NCBI GenBank assembly: GCA_903899015.1
Contig: CAIUHP010000025.1
Span: 1-64,000, forward strand
Length of the DNA: 64,000 bases
Reading direction: 5' to 3'
Source: an uncultured Armatimonadota bacterium
GTDB taxonomy: Bacteria; Armatimonadota; Fimbriimonadia; Fimbriimonadales; Fimbriimonadaceae
The notes below the pieces were generated by a model. The model saw only the letters and a list, made by a program, of their open reading frames with translations. It had not been told where the DNA came from and did no database searches. Both the position numbers and the translations under genes were made by a program. Below are positions 35,304 through 44,906 of the stretch, in pieces; position 1 is the stretch's first letter; each line of letters starts with the position of its first letter.

Positions 35304-37355
35304 CTACCAGATGTTCACTCGGCCGCTGGCGGGGCGCCACATGGATTGACCGGGTTTTACGTGGAAAGCTTTGTAGAACTCGGGAATGTTTGAAAGTGGA
35401 CCCAGGACCCGCCATTTAGCCGGGGTGTGAACATCGCTGAGTAGCTGCTGACGGAGAATTTCAGGCCGTTGCTGGTCGAGCCAACTGAGTGCGTAGGCGA
35501 GGAAGAAACGCTGCATCGGAGTGAGACCTGCGATCTTCTTTCCCTTCTTGTATTGTTCGGTCTTCTTGAATGCGTCAATTCCCAATAGAAGCCCGCCGTA
35601 GTCAGCGATGTTCTCACCAAGGCTTGCTTTGCCATTGACGTGCAAACCAGGAAGAGGTTGGTAGGCGTTGAATTCCTTAACCATCAACTGCGCTCGTAGC
35701 TTAAATTTCTTCGCATCTTCCTTTGTCCACCACTCTGCTAGGTTGCCTTTCGAGTCGAATTGACGTCCGTTATCGTCGAAGCCGTGCGTCATTTCATGAC
35801 CGATTGTAGATGCTCCGGCGTATCCATAAATGATCGCGTCGTCCAGTTCGGAGTCCTTCACTCCTGGAATCGCAAACGCGGTTGCTGGCAGAACGATCTC
35901 ATTATTCGACGGGTTGTAATAGGCGTTATACGTCTGAGGAGTCATGCCCCACTCCGTTCGATCCACCGGTTTTCCGTATTTTGAAACCATGTCGTCAAAT
36001 TCCCAAATCGACGCGTTTTTGACGTTCTCGCAGTAGGAGTTTGTGCCGACAACAAGCTTGGAATAATCCTTCCATTTGTCTGGATAACCGACTTTCTTGA
36101 TGAGTGAGTTGAGTTTCTGATGAGCCTTCGCTTTCGTTGGTTTGCTCATCCAGTCGAGCCGATCAATTCGGTGACCGTAGGCAACTCGAAATGCCTCAAC
36201 CAGATTTTCATATCGCTTCTTTGCCGAGGCGGGGAAATACTGTTTCACAAACACACGTCCCAAAATAAATCCGATCACTCGATTCTCGGTGTCGATGACA
36301 CGCTTCCAACGTGGCCGTTGTTCCTTTTGCCCGGAGAGCACTTGATGGTTGAAGCGGAAGTCTTCCAACTCCGCTTCTTTATTCAAGTAGGCGGCATAGC
36401 GGTTGATGAGGTGCGACTTCAAATATTCCTTGAGTACATCGACGGAAGTGTCCTTTAGGAGCGACTCAAGTCCGCTAAAGAATTCCGGCTGTCCCACAAT
36501 GACGTAAGACGGATGGAGGCTCCAGGAACTCAGGTGTGAGTTCCAGTCAATGGACGGCGTCAGCTTTGTCCGAATCGACTCGGCGGTCATCTTGTTGTAG
36601 TTCGCAATCGGATCCCGAAGATCTTCGAGTTTTCTGGAGACTTTTGCGAGATCCGTCTCAAACTCCATTATCTTTCCTGCCGCCGCATGAGCCGCTTCTT
36701 CAGACTCGCCTGATAGCTTCAGAAGGGTCGCAACATGCTTCACGTATTCACTGCGAATCTTGGTAACGCCCGCTTCCTTATTAAAGTAAAAATCTCGATT
36801 GGGCAAACCCAGCCCACCTTGGTCGAGGTGAACGGACATCACATCACTCTTTTTCTCGTCCTGCCCTACATAGAAACTGAATAGAGTGTCAATTCCCTTG
36901 CGTTGGAATTGGAACGCAACTTCCAACACATCATTGGGGCTAGCGATCGCATCAATTTGATCGAGTTCAGCAGTAAGCGGAGTGATGCCAAGCTCCTCGG
37001 CCTTGGCTTCGTTCATCGCAGTCGACCAGAAGTTGGCAACTTTCATCTCGTCACTTCCTGACTTGGGTTCAGAAACTGATGGGTGCTCACTTATTGACCG
37101 GAGTTTCAGTCGGAGGTCCTCGATAATGACCGACCCAATCCCCCATGATGATTCCGTCGCCGGAATGGGATGTCTCTTCAGCCAACCTCCGTTGGCGTAG
37201 GCAAAGAAATCCTCACCTGGATTAACCGAACGATCCAAGTTGGTTGCCAGAACATCACCCTTAACCCCGGATAAATGCTTTCCTTGATTTCCCTCAGGAG
37301 CAGGCGAACCCGCTTTTAGGCATGAATAAGCGATGAGGATTCCAACGACTGACAT
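35304..37355 (-). CDS. M13-family (neprilysin/PepO-like) metallopeptidase
   Basis: 683 residues, normal for M13. N-terminal hydrophobic signal (MSVVGILIAYSCLKAG) with a cysteine at 12 that could be a weak lipobox. The zinc site is HEMTH (H520-H524) with the third ligand in GENIADYGG (E581), and the substrate-binding NAYYNPSNNEIVLPA precedes it. The protein ends SGRVNIW, the family's aromatic end, with Asn in place of the usual CxVW cysteine. Cleaves small peptides outside the cytoplasm. Monocistronic. Confidence 0.92.
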   Translation of the reverse strand: MSVVGILIAYSCLKAGSPAPEGNQGKHLSGVKGDVLATNLDRSVNPGEDFFAYANGGWLKRHPIPATESSWGIGSVIIEDLRLKLRSISEHPSVSEPKSGSDEMKVANFWSTAMNEAKAEELGITPLTAELDQIDAIASPNDVLEVAFQFQRKGIDTLFSFYVGQDEKKSDVMSVHLDQGGLGLPNRDFYFNKEAGVTKIRSEYVKHVATLLKLSGESEEAAHAAAGKIMEFETDLAKVSRKLEDLRDPIANYNKMTAESIRTKLTPSIDWNSHLSSWSLHPSYVIVGQPEFFSGLESLLKDTSVDVLKEYLKSHLINRYAAYLNKEAELEDFRFNHQVLSGQKEQRPRWKRVIDTENRVIGFILGRVFVKQYFPASAKKRYENLVEAFRVAYGHRIDRLDWMSKPTKAKAHQKLNSLIKKVGYPDKWKDYSKLVVGTNSYCENVKNASIWEFDDMVSKYGKPVDRTEWGMTPQTYNAYYNPSNNEIVLPATAFAIPGVKDSELDDAIIYGYAGASTIGHEMTHGFDDNGRQFDSKGNLAEWWTKEDAKKFKLRAQLMVKEFNAYQPLPGLHVNGKASLGENIADYGGLLLGIDAFKKTEQYKKGKKIAGLTPMQRFFLAYALSWLDQQRPEILRQQLLSDVHTPAKWRVLGPLSNIPEFYKAFHVKPGQSMWRPASGRVNIW

Positions 37356-37514
37356 AGGTCTTTTATGTTAGCCGATTGAACGAGTCCTACTTAAAAAGTG
37401 ACCTTTTGGGCTAGTCAGAGCTTGGAGCATTCATATTTATCTATCCAAGCCAAGAGTATCGCGCTAAGATATATTCTCTGATCTCACTTGTTTTGCTCGA
37501 CTAGGCGCTTATTT

Positions 37515-38846
37515 ATGAAGAACGAAGCCATCCTCGTAACACTGCTTATTCAGCTAATCGTGATCGTCTTAATCGCACGAGTAGCGGGGCAAATTGGCCG
37601 ACGACTCGGACATCCGATCGTGGTAGGCGAGATTCTCGCTGGCCTTATTCTCGGCCCATCGTTCCTTGGTAGGGCTTTTCCGGGCTTCTTCCATAGCTTG
37701 TTTCCCCCCGATGGCCAACCTGGGTCAACGAATGAGATCATTTATATGATGAGCCAGATCGGGCTCATCTTCCTGATGTTCCTGATCGGTTTGGAATTTG
37801 ACTTTGGCAATGTGAAGGCACATGGAAAAAGTGCTGGACTCGTCTCAGTTTCGGGCATTGTTTTGCCTTTCGCATTAGGCATCGGTTTTGGAATATGGCT
37901 CCATCCTCAATTCCCAACCACAAATGAAACGGCCTTCTGTCTCTTCATCGGCACCGCCGTTTCCATCACCGCGATTCCCATTCTCGGACGAATACTGATC
38001 GAATTCAATTTAACGCGAACGGATGTTGGCGTGTTGACCATCACGGCAGCGGCAATTGACGACGCGCTTGGGTGGATTTGTCTTGCGGTAGTAAGCGCCA
38101 TTGTCAGCTCGCACGTCAACCTACTTGCGACTCTCCAGATGGTCTCTTTGACAGCGCTAGTCGCGGTCGTCCTCATCATGGTTGTCCGACCATTAGCTGC
38201 GAAGGCGATTAAAAAGCAGATGGCGAATGGTGGATCGCTCGGCTTAAACGGACTCGCAATCTTGATCGTCGCGATCATGACTTGCGCAGCCGTAACCAAT
38301 AAGATTGGAATTTCCTCTCTCTTTGGCCCCTTCATGCTCGGTGCTGCCCTCTTTGATCAGGTCGAGTTCCGTGAAAAAGTTTTCCATCATATGAAGGACT
38401 TCATCACGGCGTTCTTCCTTCCAATCTTCTTTACATTCACGGGTCTCCACACCGATATGGGAAGTCTAGGAAGTCAACTGATGTGGATCGCGTTAGGTTT
38501 GCTTTTATTTGTCTCGTTCTTCGGAAAGCTCGTGGGTTGCTACTTTGCAGCTCGACTGAGTGGATTCAAACATCGTCAAGCGGCAGCAATTGGAATCATG
38601 ATGAATACTCGTGCGCTCATGGGACTCATCGCCGCCAACATTGGCAGAGAAATGGGAGCAATCACTCAACCCGTTTATTGCATGCTCGTGCTCATGTGCG
38701 GCCTCAGCACGATCATGGCCTCGCCCGCACTGCGACGTTACATTAAAGGGACGGAAATGGAAGAGCCCTATGGCGATTCCGAATATGTGAACAGTCGACG
38801 CAAAATGGGATTGGGTATTCGCGAATTAGATGAAGTGCTTGTCTAA
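37515..38846 (+). CDS. CPA2-family cation:proton antiporter
   Basis: 443 residues from the ATG at 37515 (MKNEAILVTLLIQLIVIV); an upstream TTG would add nine. Twelve to thirteen hydrophobic helices with CPA2 landmarks: GRRLGHPIVVGEILAGLILG, FLIGLEFDFG, ITAAAIDDALGW (ion-binding Asp-Asp) and MMNTRALMGLIAANIGREMG. No KefC-type TrkA-N domain. Exchanges Na+ or K+ for protons. Alone on its strand. Confidence 0.92.
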   Translation: MKNEAILVTLLIQLIVIVLIARVAGQIGRRLGHPIVVGEILAGLILGPSFLGRAFPGFFHSLFPPDGQPGSTNEIIYMMSQIGLIFLMFLIGLEFDFGNVKAHGKSAGLVSVSGIVLPFALGIGFGIWLHPQFPTTNETAFCLFIGTAVSITAIPILGRILIEFNLTRTDVGVLTITAAAIDDALGWICLAVVSAIVSSHVNLLATLQMVSLTALVAVVLIMVVRPLAAKAIKKQMANGGSLGLNGLAILIVAIMTCAAVTNKIGISSLFGPFMLGAALFDQVEFREKVFHHMKDFITAFFLPIFFTFTGLHTDMGSLGSQLMWIALGLLLFVSFFGKLVGCYFAARLSGFKHRQAAAIGIMMNTRALMGLIAANIGREMGAITQPVYCMLVLMCGLSTIMASPALRRYIKGTEMEEPYGDSEYVNSRRKMGLGIRELDEVLV

Positions 38847-38864
38847 TTCACCTGCTGTAATTGC

Positions 38865-40427
38865 TTAGAATCTGGGTTCATTTGAACCCAGATAGGGCAC
38901 AAAGCCTCCGTTGAATTTCGCGTGGTACTCAACTTTTTCGAGCTTGGGACCATCAGCAGCCACCCGAATCGCACCCGATCTCAAGGTAGCTCCCGGACCA
39001 AGATAAAAGCTCTTGAGGATGAGCGCATTTGCATGAGGCAACGCACAAGGTTGAAAACTTCCTTCCGAAGAGACGATTCCAGGAATAACTGAGTCGAACG
39101 CCCCCAATTCCGCCAAATCGATGCCTTCTCCCGAGAAGCGCAGGAGAATTCCAAGTGCATGCGGCGAAACATCCGTTGGCACGTCACCGAGCGAGCGAAG
39201 CGTCAAATGGTATTCATAGGGAGGCACTTTGGCAGTTTTCTCCGTCCCAATGAGCGACCAAGGAACGGCTTTTCGAGTCATTTTGATGTCAAGAGAGGGT
39301 TGAGTTTTCTCCCCTAGGATGGCTGCGCGTACGGTTGGAAGCGGCAGGCTCAGCGCGTCGGTTGGTTCAGGAAATCGATATAGAATCACGCCCTGACAGT
39401 TAGAAGGGCGTGAAGTCCGTACGATATTCAACTCGCGGCGAAGCATTTCTGCGGTTGGCACCCAGTAGGCAATCTTCACCCCGAGACCCTGACCAAACTG
39501 ATCAGGCTTCATTGCCCGAAGCACCAGCAGGTTTTCTCCGATGTATTGTTTCGGATCCGCTTGGTGTCCCCTATCGTCGAGCGCTATTTCCGATTGAGTT
39601 TCTAACGAGGGGTGTCGGAGAGCTTCTTCAGGCTTTAGGCCGTGATAGGTTCCGATTAATTTCCCCTTAGGACTGAAAAGCAAACTGTGACCGTATATTC
39701 CTAAGCCAGCAAAAAAGGGATGCCCGGTGCGATCCGCTCGATTCATGCCAGGAACTAAGTTATCGGTATCCGAAATTGGATGAATTCGGTCTATCGAACG
39801 ACCGATCTCGCCTTCGTAGAATTGCGGTACGACAAAATCGCACGCGTCAGCAAGATCTTGGTAATGACGCGAATTTAGCCAAGTTTGGAGGGCAGTTGCC
39901 GAGAAACTTTGGCCCGGTTGCAGATCGCCGTTGGCCACTAATCGCTGACGAATCTTGACGAGCAACTCGGCATATTTGGGCAAGAGCCGCGTTGGACAGT
40001 CAACGTCCATCTGAAAACCGGAGACTTTGATTCCCTGCGCCACCGCTTCCTTTCGTGAACGACCGATGCCGGCTGCAACATCTCGTGCCATGGTTTCGAC
40101 GGGTAGTTCTGATAGGTGCGACCGCAGTCCACCATCAAAATTAAAGGTTAGAACGACCTTCTGAGATCCAGATTGTGCTCCCCAGGTTTGGGGAACGGAG
40201 CGTTTCAGTCGCTTGCCGTCAGTGGTAAAAGTAGAGGTGCGCACGTAAAGCGTGGTAACTCCGATTTCATCGAGTAGCTTTGCCTGGGATGGCATGATTG
40301 CGAACGGAGTGTTCCAGTACCACATGCCGATTTGCATGGGCGGTGGCGGCTTCGACCGACATCCTGACAGCAAGATAACGATCAAGCCAAGCAATCCACC
40401 GCCGATGCGTCTCAAGGCTAGTACCAA
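38865..40427 (-). CDS. DUF3142-like lipoprotein with TIM-barrel signature
   Basis: 520 residues from TTG 40427 (TTG 40415 also possible). Lipoprotein signal GLLGLIVILLSGC (cysteine about 23). Then a DUF3142-type domain: MWYWNTPFAIM, GFQMDVDCPTRLLPKYAELL (about 135-154) and FVVPQFYEGEIG, which in this family resembles a glycosidase barrel but without proven activity. A second part (about 370-520) is a beta-sandwich. It overlaps the upstream TPR gene's end (frame +1), so the two are co-transcribed. Confidence 0.82.
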   Translation of the reverse strand: MVLALRRIGGGLLGLIVILLSGCRSKPPPPMQIGMWYWNTPFAIMPSQAKLLDEIGVTTLYVRTSTFTTDGKRLKRSVPQTWGAQSGSQKVVLTFNFDGGLRSHLSELPVETMARDVAAGIGRSRKEAVAQGIKVSGFQMDVDCPTRLLPKYAELLVKIRQRLVANGDLQPGQSFSATALQTWLNSRHYQDLADACDFVVPQFYEGEIGRSIDRIHPISDTDNLVPGMNRADRTGHPFFAGLGIYGHSLLFSPKGKLIGTYHGLKPEEALRHPSLETQSEIALDDRGHQADPKQYIGENLLVLRAMKPDQFGQGLGVKIAYWVPTAEMLRRELNIVRTSRPSNCQGVILYRFPEPTDALSLPLPTVRAAILGEKTQPSLDIKMTRKAVPWSLIGTEKTAKVPPYEYHLTLRSLGDVPTDVSPHALGILLRFSGEGIDLAELGAFDSVIPGIVSSEGSFQPCALPHANALILKSFYLGPGATLRSGAIRVAADGPKLEKVEYHAKFNGGFVPYLGSNEPRF

Positions 40428-42754
40428 GTCCAGTCGGTTTCAGGCTGTCCCTTCTTAAACTCTTTCTTGCGCTCGGTGTCCATTTCCTGGAAAGCCTGAA
40501 GTTGGCTTTCGCGACTCTCGGCAAACACTCGAGCGTATTTCTTTGCCTTCTTTGCGAGTTCTTTTTCAGGAGACTTTCGCGCAATAGCCATGAGATTTAC
40601 GGCCTGCCCCATTAAGTCTTTCTGCCGTGCCTGCCATCGCCAATACCGATTCATGTGGCTCAATTTTTCAGCTGCGCACGCCGCTCGGTAGGCAACTTCA
40701 AACCTCAAGGGGCTTTTTGGATAAGCCTTGAGGATCTCTTTGCAAAGCGTCAGAGTGCGAGCATAGCACTCGTGCTCCCAGTGGTGGCGCTCAATGGCCT
40801 GGAAATCCTGCCTGGTTGCGATGCTTGCATTCCACTGAAATCCGATCGCTAGAGACCTCGCCATGTGCCATACGGCGGGATTGTAGAGCAACAAGTTTCG
40901 ATGAGTGTAATAGTAATTTGCGGTCTTCCACTTGACGACTGCCTTCTCGTTCGGGGTTTTGGCGGCCCGAAACTGCACCGCTAACGTCCCCAGCTCTTGA
41001 GCGGTTTGGAGAGGATCTTGAATGAGATCGGTATTCGTTCCTTTTTCCTCAACTTCATTCTCGTAAAGTTGACGTCGGAAGTTCTCTCGGGTCTTAGCGG
41101 ATAACGTCCTTAACTCCTCGGCCGCAAGATGAAATTGTTCGTCGCGCAAATAGCGCATCGCGAGACTAAATCGCAGCAACTTGGAATGATCGGAATACCG
41201 CGGGTTCTTGATCGTCTCGGCAAGTTGGGCGGTACTCATCCTGATATCAATGAGATAAGCGACGTCATACGGATAGTTCAGCTTCCAATACATCTCAAGC
41301 GCCTTGTCAAACCGATTCTGGCGCTCATAGATCAGAGCAAGATTTTCTCGCGTACCCCCAGCCAAGTAGTTCGTCGGATAATTCTTAAGGACGGCTTCGT
41401 AACTTGCTTGCGCTCCTTTCCAATCGTCTTGTCGCTTTGCGATCGAAGCGAGTAAGTAAGTTGCGAGGGCCCGATCATCATCGGTTCGACTTAATGAGAG
41501 CGCTCTCTCAGCCATCTTCTTCGCATAACCTGTCTTCTCAAGTACGTAAGCCGCTTCGGCGATTCGGGCAAGGATATGCCCACCATAGGGGCTATTGATG
41601 GCTTTATCGATTCTTTGAGTTGCCATCGAAATTAGGTCGGGACTTGGCTGGTCCATTTCCTGTCGAAAGTCGAGATAGGAGGATAGTTGGCGGGGATTTC
41701 CTCGAATGCGTTTCCAGAAATCCTTGGCCTCATTCCCATTGATATGGCCCAAGGCCAATGAGACTTGATTGAAGTATTTGGCTCGCCCCGTCCCAGTCGA
41801 CTCGTTGGCGTAAGCATCCAACAGAGTGGCGACCATCGCTGGTCGGTAGCCTAACCGCTTGTAACAGAGAACGATGGAATTGAGAGCATCCTGTTTATCT
41901 TTCAGATCCTCCGCAAATTGACCTTGATTTCGGTACGTGCGTATCGCGTCCACAAAGTGCTTCTTCACGTATTGGATACGACCCTGCCATCCAAGAATTT
42001 GGTATCGATGCGCACGGGAGGGATAGCGCGTTTGTAACTGGTGCAGAGCGTTGGCAGACGCATTGATATCGGCAGCCGAAACCAAATCGGGAGTCACACC
42101 CAATAACAGGTCGGGCACACAAAGGAGTGCCACGGGTGCGACGGGCGAATTCGGAAACTGCTTCGCTAATTTGAGGAAGCCATCTGCTTTTGTCCGTAAA
42201 TTGAGTTTCGAGTGGTCGATCCTCTCATATCGGGCATAGGGTCGGAGTTCTTTTCCGAATTTGCTTTCTTCAGGGAACTTGCCTTTCGGACCATAAGGTG
42301 CGGTCGCGGAAAGCAGTTCGATAGCATGGGAGCGATCCTTCGCGTCAAGGATCGCGTTGAGCAACCAATTCCGGTCATTGGACACACATTCGTCTCCAAT
42401 TTCTTTCGATTTAGCCCATTCCCACTTTTTCAATGCTGAGCGGAACTGTCCTTGAGCCTCGAGCTGATTTGTCTTTTTGTAAAGGTAGTTCGGATCGAAA
42501 TCGAGGTAAACGTCGTTTCTCGTTTTCCTCTCTCCATCAAGGTATTCGGTACCAGGTCGCCAATCGCTCATCCCACCCACGTCGGTGTAGCCACCGCTAT
42601 AAATGCCGTATCTCAAAGGAGGTGCGCCAAAGTCAGGTCCACTCGCTTTGAAGTGAACCGTTTCGTTTGTGGACCAGATGTGGGCAAGGGCGACGGGGCC
42701 GAAAAAAGCGGCTGTCACAACAAAAAAATATGCCGAACGAATACGAGATTTCAC
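40418..42754 (-). CDS. Secreted TPR-repeat protein, unknown
   Basis: 778 residues with signal peptide MKSRIRSAYFFVVTAAFFGP-VALA (cleavage about 24). Most of the chain is helical repeats: for example ALKKWEWAKSKEIG near 105, KMAERALSLSRTDDDRALAT and AQASYEAVLKNYPTNYLAGG (about 460-500) match the TPR consensus. Likely a periplasmic scaffold. No enzymatic motif seen. Upstream gene of the two-gene operon with the DUF3142 lipoprotein, suggesting a joint role in an envelope complex. Confidence 0.78.
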   Translation of the reverse strand: MKSRIRSAYFFVVTAAFFGPVALAHIWSTNETVHFKASGPDFGAPPLRYGIYSGGYTDVGGMSDWRPGTEYLDGERKTRNDVYLDFDPNYLYKKTNQLEAQGQFRSALKKWEWAKSKEIGDECVSNDRNWLLNAILDAKDRSHAIELLSATAPYGPKGKFPEESKFGKELRPYARYERIDHSKLNLRTKADGFLKLAKQFPNSPVAPVALLCVPDLLLGVTPDLVSAADINASANALHQLQTRYPSRAHRYQILGWQGRIQYVKKHFVDAIRTYRNQGQFAEDLKDKQDALNSIVLCYKRLGYRPAMVATLLDAYANESTGTGRAKYFNQVSLALGHINGNEAKDFWKRIRGNPRQLSSYLDFRQEMDQPSPDLISMATQRIDKAINSPYGGHILARIAEAAYVLEKTGYAKKMAERALSLSRTDDDRALATYLLASIAKRQDDWKGAQASYEAVLKNYPTNYLAGGTRENLALIYERQNRFDKALEMYWKLNYPYDVAYLIDIRMSTAQLAETIKNPRYSDHSKLLRFSLAMRYLRDEQFHLAAEELRTLSAKTRENFRRQLYENEVEEKGTNTDLIQDPLQTAQELGTLAVQFRAAKTPNEKAVVKWKTANYYYTHRNLLLYNPAVWHMARSLAIGFQWNASIATRQDFQAIERHHWEHECYARTLTLCKEILKAYPKSPLRFEVAYRAACAAEKLSHMNRYWRWQARQKDLMGQAVNLMAIARKSPEKELAKKAKKYARVFAESRESQLQAFQEMDTERKKEFKKGQPETDWTWY

Positions 42755-43016
42755 TCAAAGGCTCCAGTAGGCGAAAAGCATCGGGCCGCCTCTGGTTCCG
42801 AGTGCTCTAGGGTTGAAGGAGAGCACCTAAGCGCCCATTAGGGGCACGATTCTCAACGCATATATTAGCGTGGAAAGTGAGATTTTAGTGAAGGAATTTC
42901 GAAAGATTTTTGAGCCATTTTTCTGACTCACATCCTCATCGAAATCGGCCCAAATGCTACGTAGATAGGCTGATTTCGATGGCGGGCATTTTGATGTTCA
43001 ATTCGGTCAAATCTGT

Positions 43017-43034
43017 TCATCATCTGGATGATGA
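43017..43034. promoter_or_regulatory. Perfect operator-like palindrome
   Basis: TCATCATC-TG-GATGATGA: perfect 8-base arms around two bases. It contains TTCATCA when the preceding T is included, like the LacI half-site, but with different spacing, so it is probably a site for another protein or chance in a low-complexity stretch. Confidence 0.35.
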
Positions 43035-43036
43035 CG

Positions 43037-43074
43037 AGCGGTTTTAATCGCGCAGGAGCGTTCAGAAAACCGCT
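43037..43074 (-). terminator. Stem-loop after the MFS gene
   Basis: AGCGGTTTT (43037-43045) and AAAACCGCT (43066-43074) form a 9-bp stem that starts at the base next to the MFS stop codon (43075). The loop is 20 bases and no T-run follows, so it is a weak terminator or mRNA-end hairpin. Confidence 0.4.
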
Positions 43075-44313
43075 TTACGAATCATGTTTTGGCACCGGAA
43101 TAAAGAGCGCGAGAATCACACCCGGAATATAGAGGAAACCAGCGTAATAAATGGCAAGGCTCGGCGAGACCGCGCTTGAAGTTGCCATACCAAAAACGAA
43201 AGTTGCAACGCCGGCCACTAGCCGACCAATGTTATACGAGAATCCCGCTCCCGTCGTTCGAATCAATGTCGGGAAAAGGGGTGGAACGTAAAGTGGGAAT
43301 AGCGCGAAGATGCCACTACTAAAGAAGAATGCGACGTTAAGCCAAGTCCGAGTTTCGGCAAGCGTGTGGATATCTCGGAAGCCGAAATAATAGGCAACAA
43401 ACGAACCTGCCATGAGGAGCGCGAACGCCTTTCGATACCCAAGGAATTTCGCAAGAACCGCCGAGGCATAGCAACCGGCGATATTCCAAAGACAATAGAT
43501 AACGGTTACGGTTCGAATGAGAGATGCCTGATCCGGCTTACCCATTGCCTTGACTTCTGGGAGTGCTCGAACCACCTGCGAGCTGAAGTAGAGGAGCGCC
43601 CAAACACTTGCGAGGCAGACACTCGTGAGACACAAGGTAAAAATCGTTGTCGAGCGAATTTCTCCCTTGAAGAGATCAGAGATTTTGGGCAGCTCTTTTT
43701 TGTGCTGTCGCTCGGATTCCCACTCTTCCGTCTCGGGCACCGCCTTACGAATCCACACGGTGGCGAAAGCGGGGATCACGCCAATAAGAAACACGTAGCG
43801 ATTAGGAAGCCCACCTAGCATGCCAACCGTCAGTGCGGCACCAATCATCCCAAGGATGTAGCCGTTCTGAAGCGTGGCGCTGGCGAAATGGCTGTACTTT
43901 TTCGGGAGGGTCTCTGAAACCAAAGCCGATCCAGCCGCCCATTCTCCGCCAATGCCGAGCGCGGCCACAAATCGGAAGATGAGCAAGTGCCACCACGTTC
44001 CGGAAAAGAACGCCAATCCCGTAAAGGTGGCATACAACAGGATCGTCAAATTTAAAGTCTTAGTTCTGCCAATTCGGTCCCCAACTCGACCAAAAACGGC
44101 CCCTCCAAGCGCCCACCCAATTAAGAAAACACCTTGAATGAGAGACGCCTTTGTTGCGGCTTCCGACTTCGGTGCCCCGGAACCGAGTAGTTCCGTGACG
44201 AATGGCACCGCGATCAAGGCATAGAGGTATCCATCGAGACCATCGAAACCCCAACCTAACCATGCCGCAAAAAATGCACGCCCCTGTGCTTTTGTGAGCC
44301 CCTGTGTTTTCAC
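43075..44313 (-). CDS. MFS transporter
   Basis: 412 residues, twelve helices. Signature loop motif after helix 2 GRVGDRIGRTKTL (about 75-87) and helix-4 RFVAALGIGGEWAAGSALVSE, typical of the MHS/AAHS branch carrying organic acids or aromatic acids with protons. Substrate not determinable. Starts at ATG 44313. Divergent from the HIT-like gene by 36 bases. Confidence 0.9.
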   Translation of the reverse strand: MKTQGLTKAQGRAFFAAWLGWGFDGLDGYLYALIAVPFVTELLGSGAPKSEAATKASLIQGVFLIGWALGGAVFGRVGDRIGRTKTLNLTILLYATFTGLAFFSGTWWHLLIFRFVAALGIGGEWAAGSALVSETLPKKYSHFASATLQNGYILGMIGAALTVGMLGGLPNRYVFLIGVIPAFATVWIRKAVPETEEWESERQHKKELPKISDLFKGEIRSTTIFTLCLTSVCLASVWALLYFSSQVVRALPEVKAMGKPDQASLIRTVTVIYCLWNIAGCYASAVLAKFLGYRKAFALLMAGSFVAYYFGFRDIHTLAETRTWLNVAFFFSSGIFALFPLYVPPLFPTLIRTTGAGFSYNIGRLVAGVATFVFGMATSSAVSPSLAIYYAGFLYIPGVILALFIPVPKHDS

Positions 44314-44349
44314 GGGGAGATTATAAGCCTAAGTCGGTATGATCCATAC

Positions 44350-44796
44350 ATGACTGGAACCGAGCGACTCGAACTTCTTGCACGGGGCGAAAACCCAAAG
44401 ATGCTTTTAAGAATGAAAAGTGGATTCGCAGTCATTGGCGATTCCCAGTTTCTTCCCGGATATTGCTTGCTTCTGGCCTACCCGGAAGCCGGACAGCTCA
44501 ACGAACTTTACGGTGCTTCAAGGGAGCAGTTCTTACACGATATGAGTGTGTTGGGCGACGCGGTTAAGGCAGCTACCGGCGCTCTACGGATTAACTACTC
44601 GATCTACGGAAACCTTGATCCGTTCCTTCACGCGCATATTTGGCCCCGCTTTGCGTGGGAAGATGATGCCTATCGCACGTTACCGCCATTCAACTACCCT
44701 GCGTCCATTCGTGAAGACTCTGCAAATTTATTTGATATGGGAAAGCACGGAGGCCTCATGAAGAAGATTCGTGAAGAGTTGGAACGACGAATTTAG
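44350..44796 (+). CDS. HIT-superfamily-like protein
   Basis: 148 residues, HIT-fold pattern with INYSIYGNLDPFLHAHIWPR. The HIT loop is H94-A-H96-I-W98: two of the three triad histidines are present, but the third position is tryptophan. NxxxxGNxxPHxHxH-type Ap4A/nucleotide hydrolases need the middle histidine as nucleophile, which is kept here (H96). Likely a nucleotide-phosphoryl hydrolase/transferase of altered chemistry. Single gene upstream of the promoter at 44838. Confidence 0.65.
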   Translation: MTGTERLELLARGENPKMLLRMKSGFAVIGDSQFLPGYCLLLAYPEAGQLNELYGASREQFLHDMSVLGDAVKAATGALRINYSIYGNLDPFLHAHIWPRFAWEDDAYRTLPPFNYPASIREDSANLFDMGKHGGLMKKIREELERRI

Positions 44797-44837
44797 GTAA
44801 CTCTCTATCAAATTCCAGATATCACACTCCCACCACC

Positions 44838-44866
44838 TTGGCAGTGTTAAGAAGCTCCCTTATACT
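44838..44866 (+). promoter_or_regulatory. Sigma70 promoter of the ATP-grasp operon
   Basis: TTGGCA (44838-44843), exactly 17 bases, TATACT (44861-44866). Predicted start near 44873, 34 bases before the ATG at 44907. Among the best promoter matches in the window. Confidence 0.6.
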
Positions 44867-44906
44867 ATCTGAGCCGTAGAATCAGCGTCGACGATCGGCT
44901 TCCCTT

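Larger units (their letters stand above)
42755..43074. other. 320-base intergenic region with three inverted repeats
   Basis: No gene. It carries an imperfect 13-base inverted repeat ATCGAAATCGGCC (42938-42950) / GGCTGATTTCGAT (42968-42980), a perfect 18-bp palindrome at 43017-43034 and a 9-bp stem at 43037-43074. On minus it is the leader of the TPR gene and the tail of the MFS gene. The first stem would form within any TPR-gene leader RNA that starts upstream of it. Confidence 0.45.
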
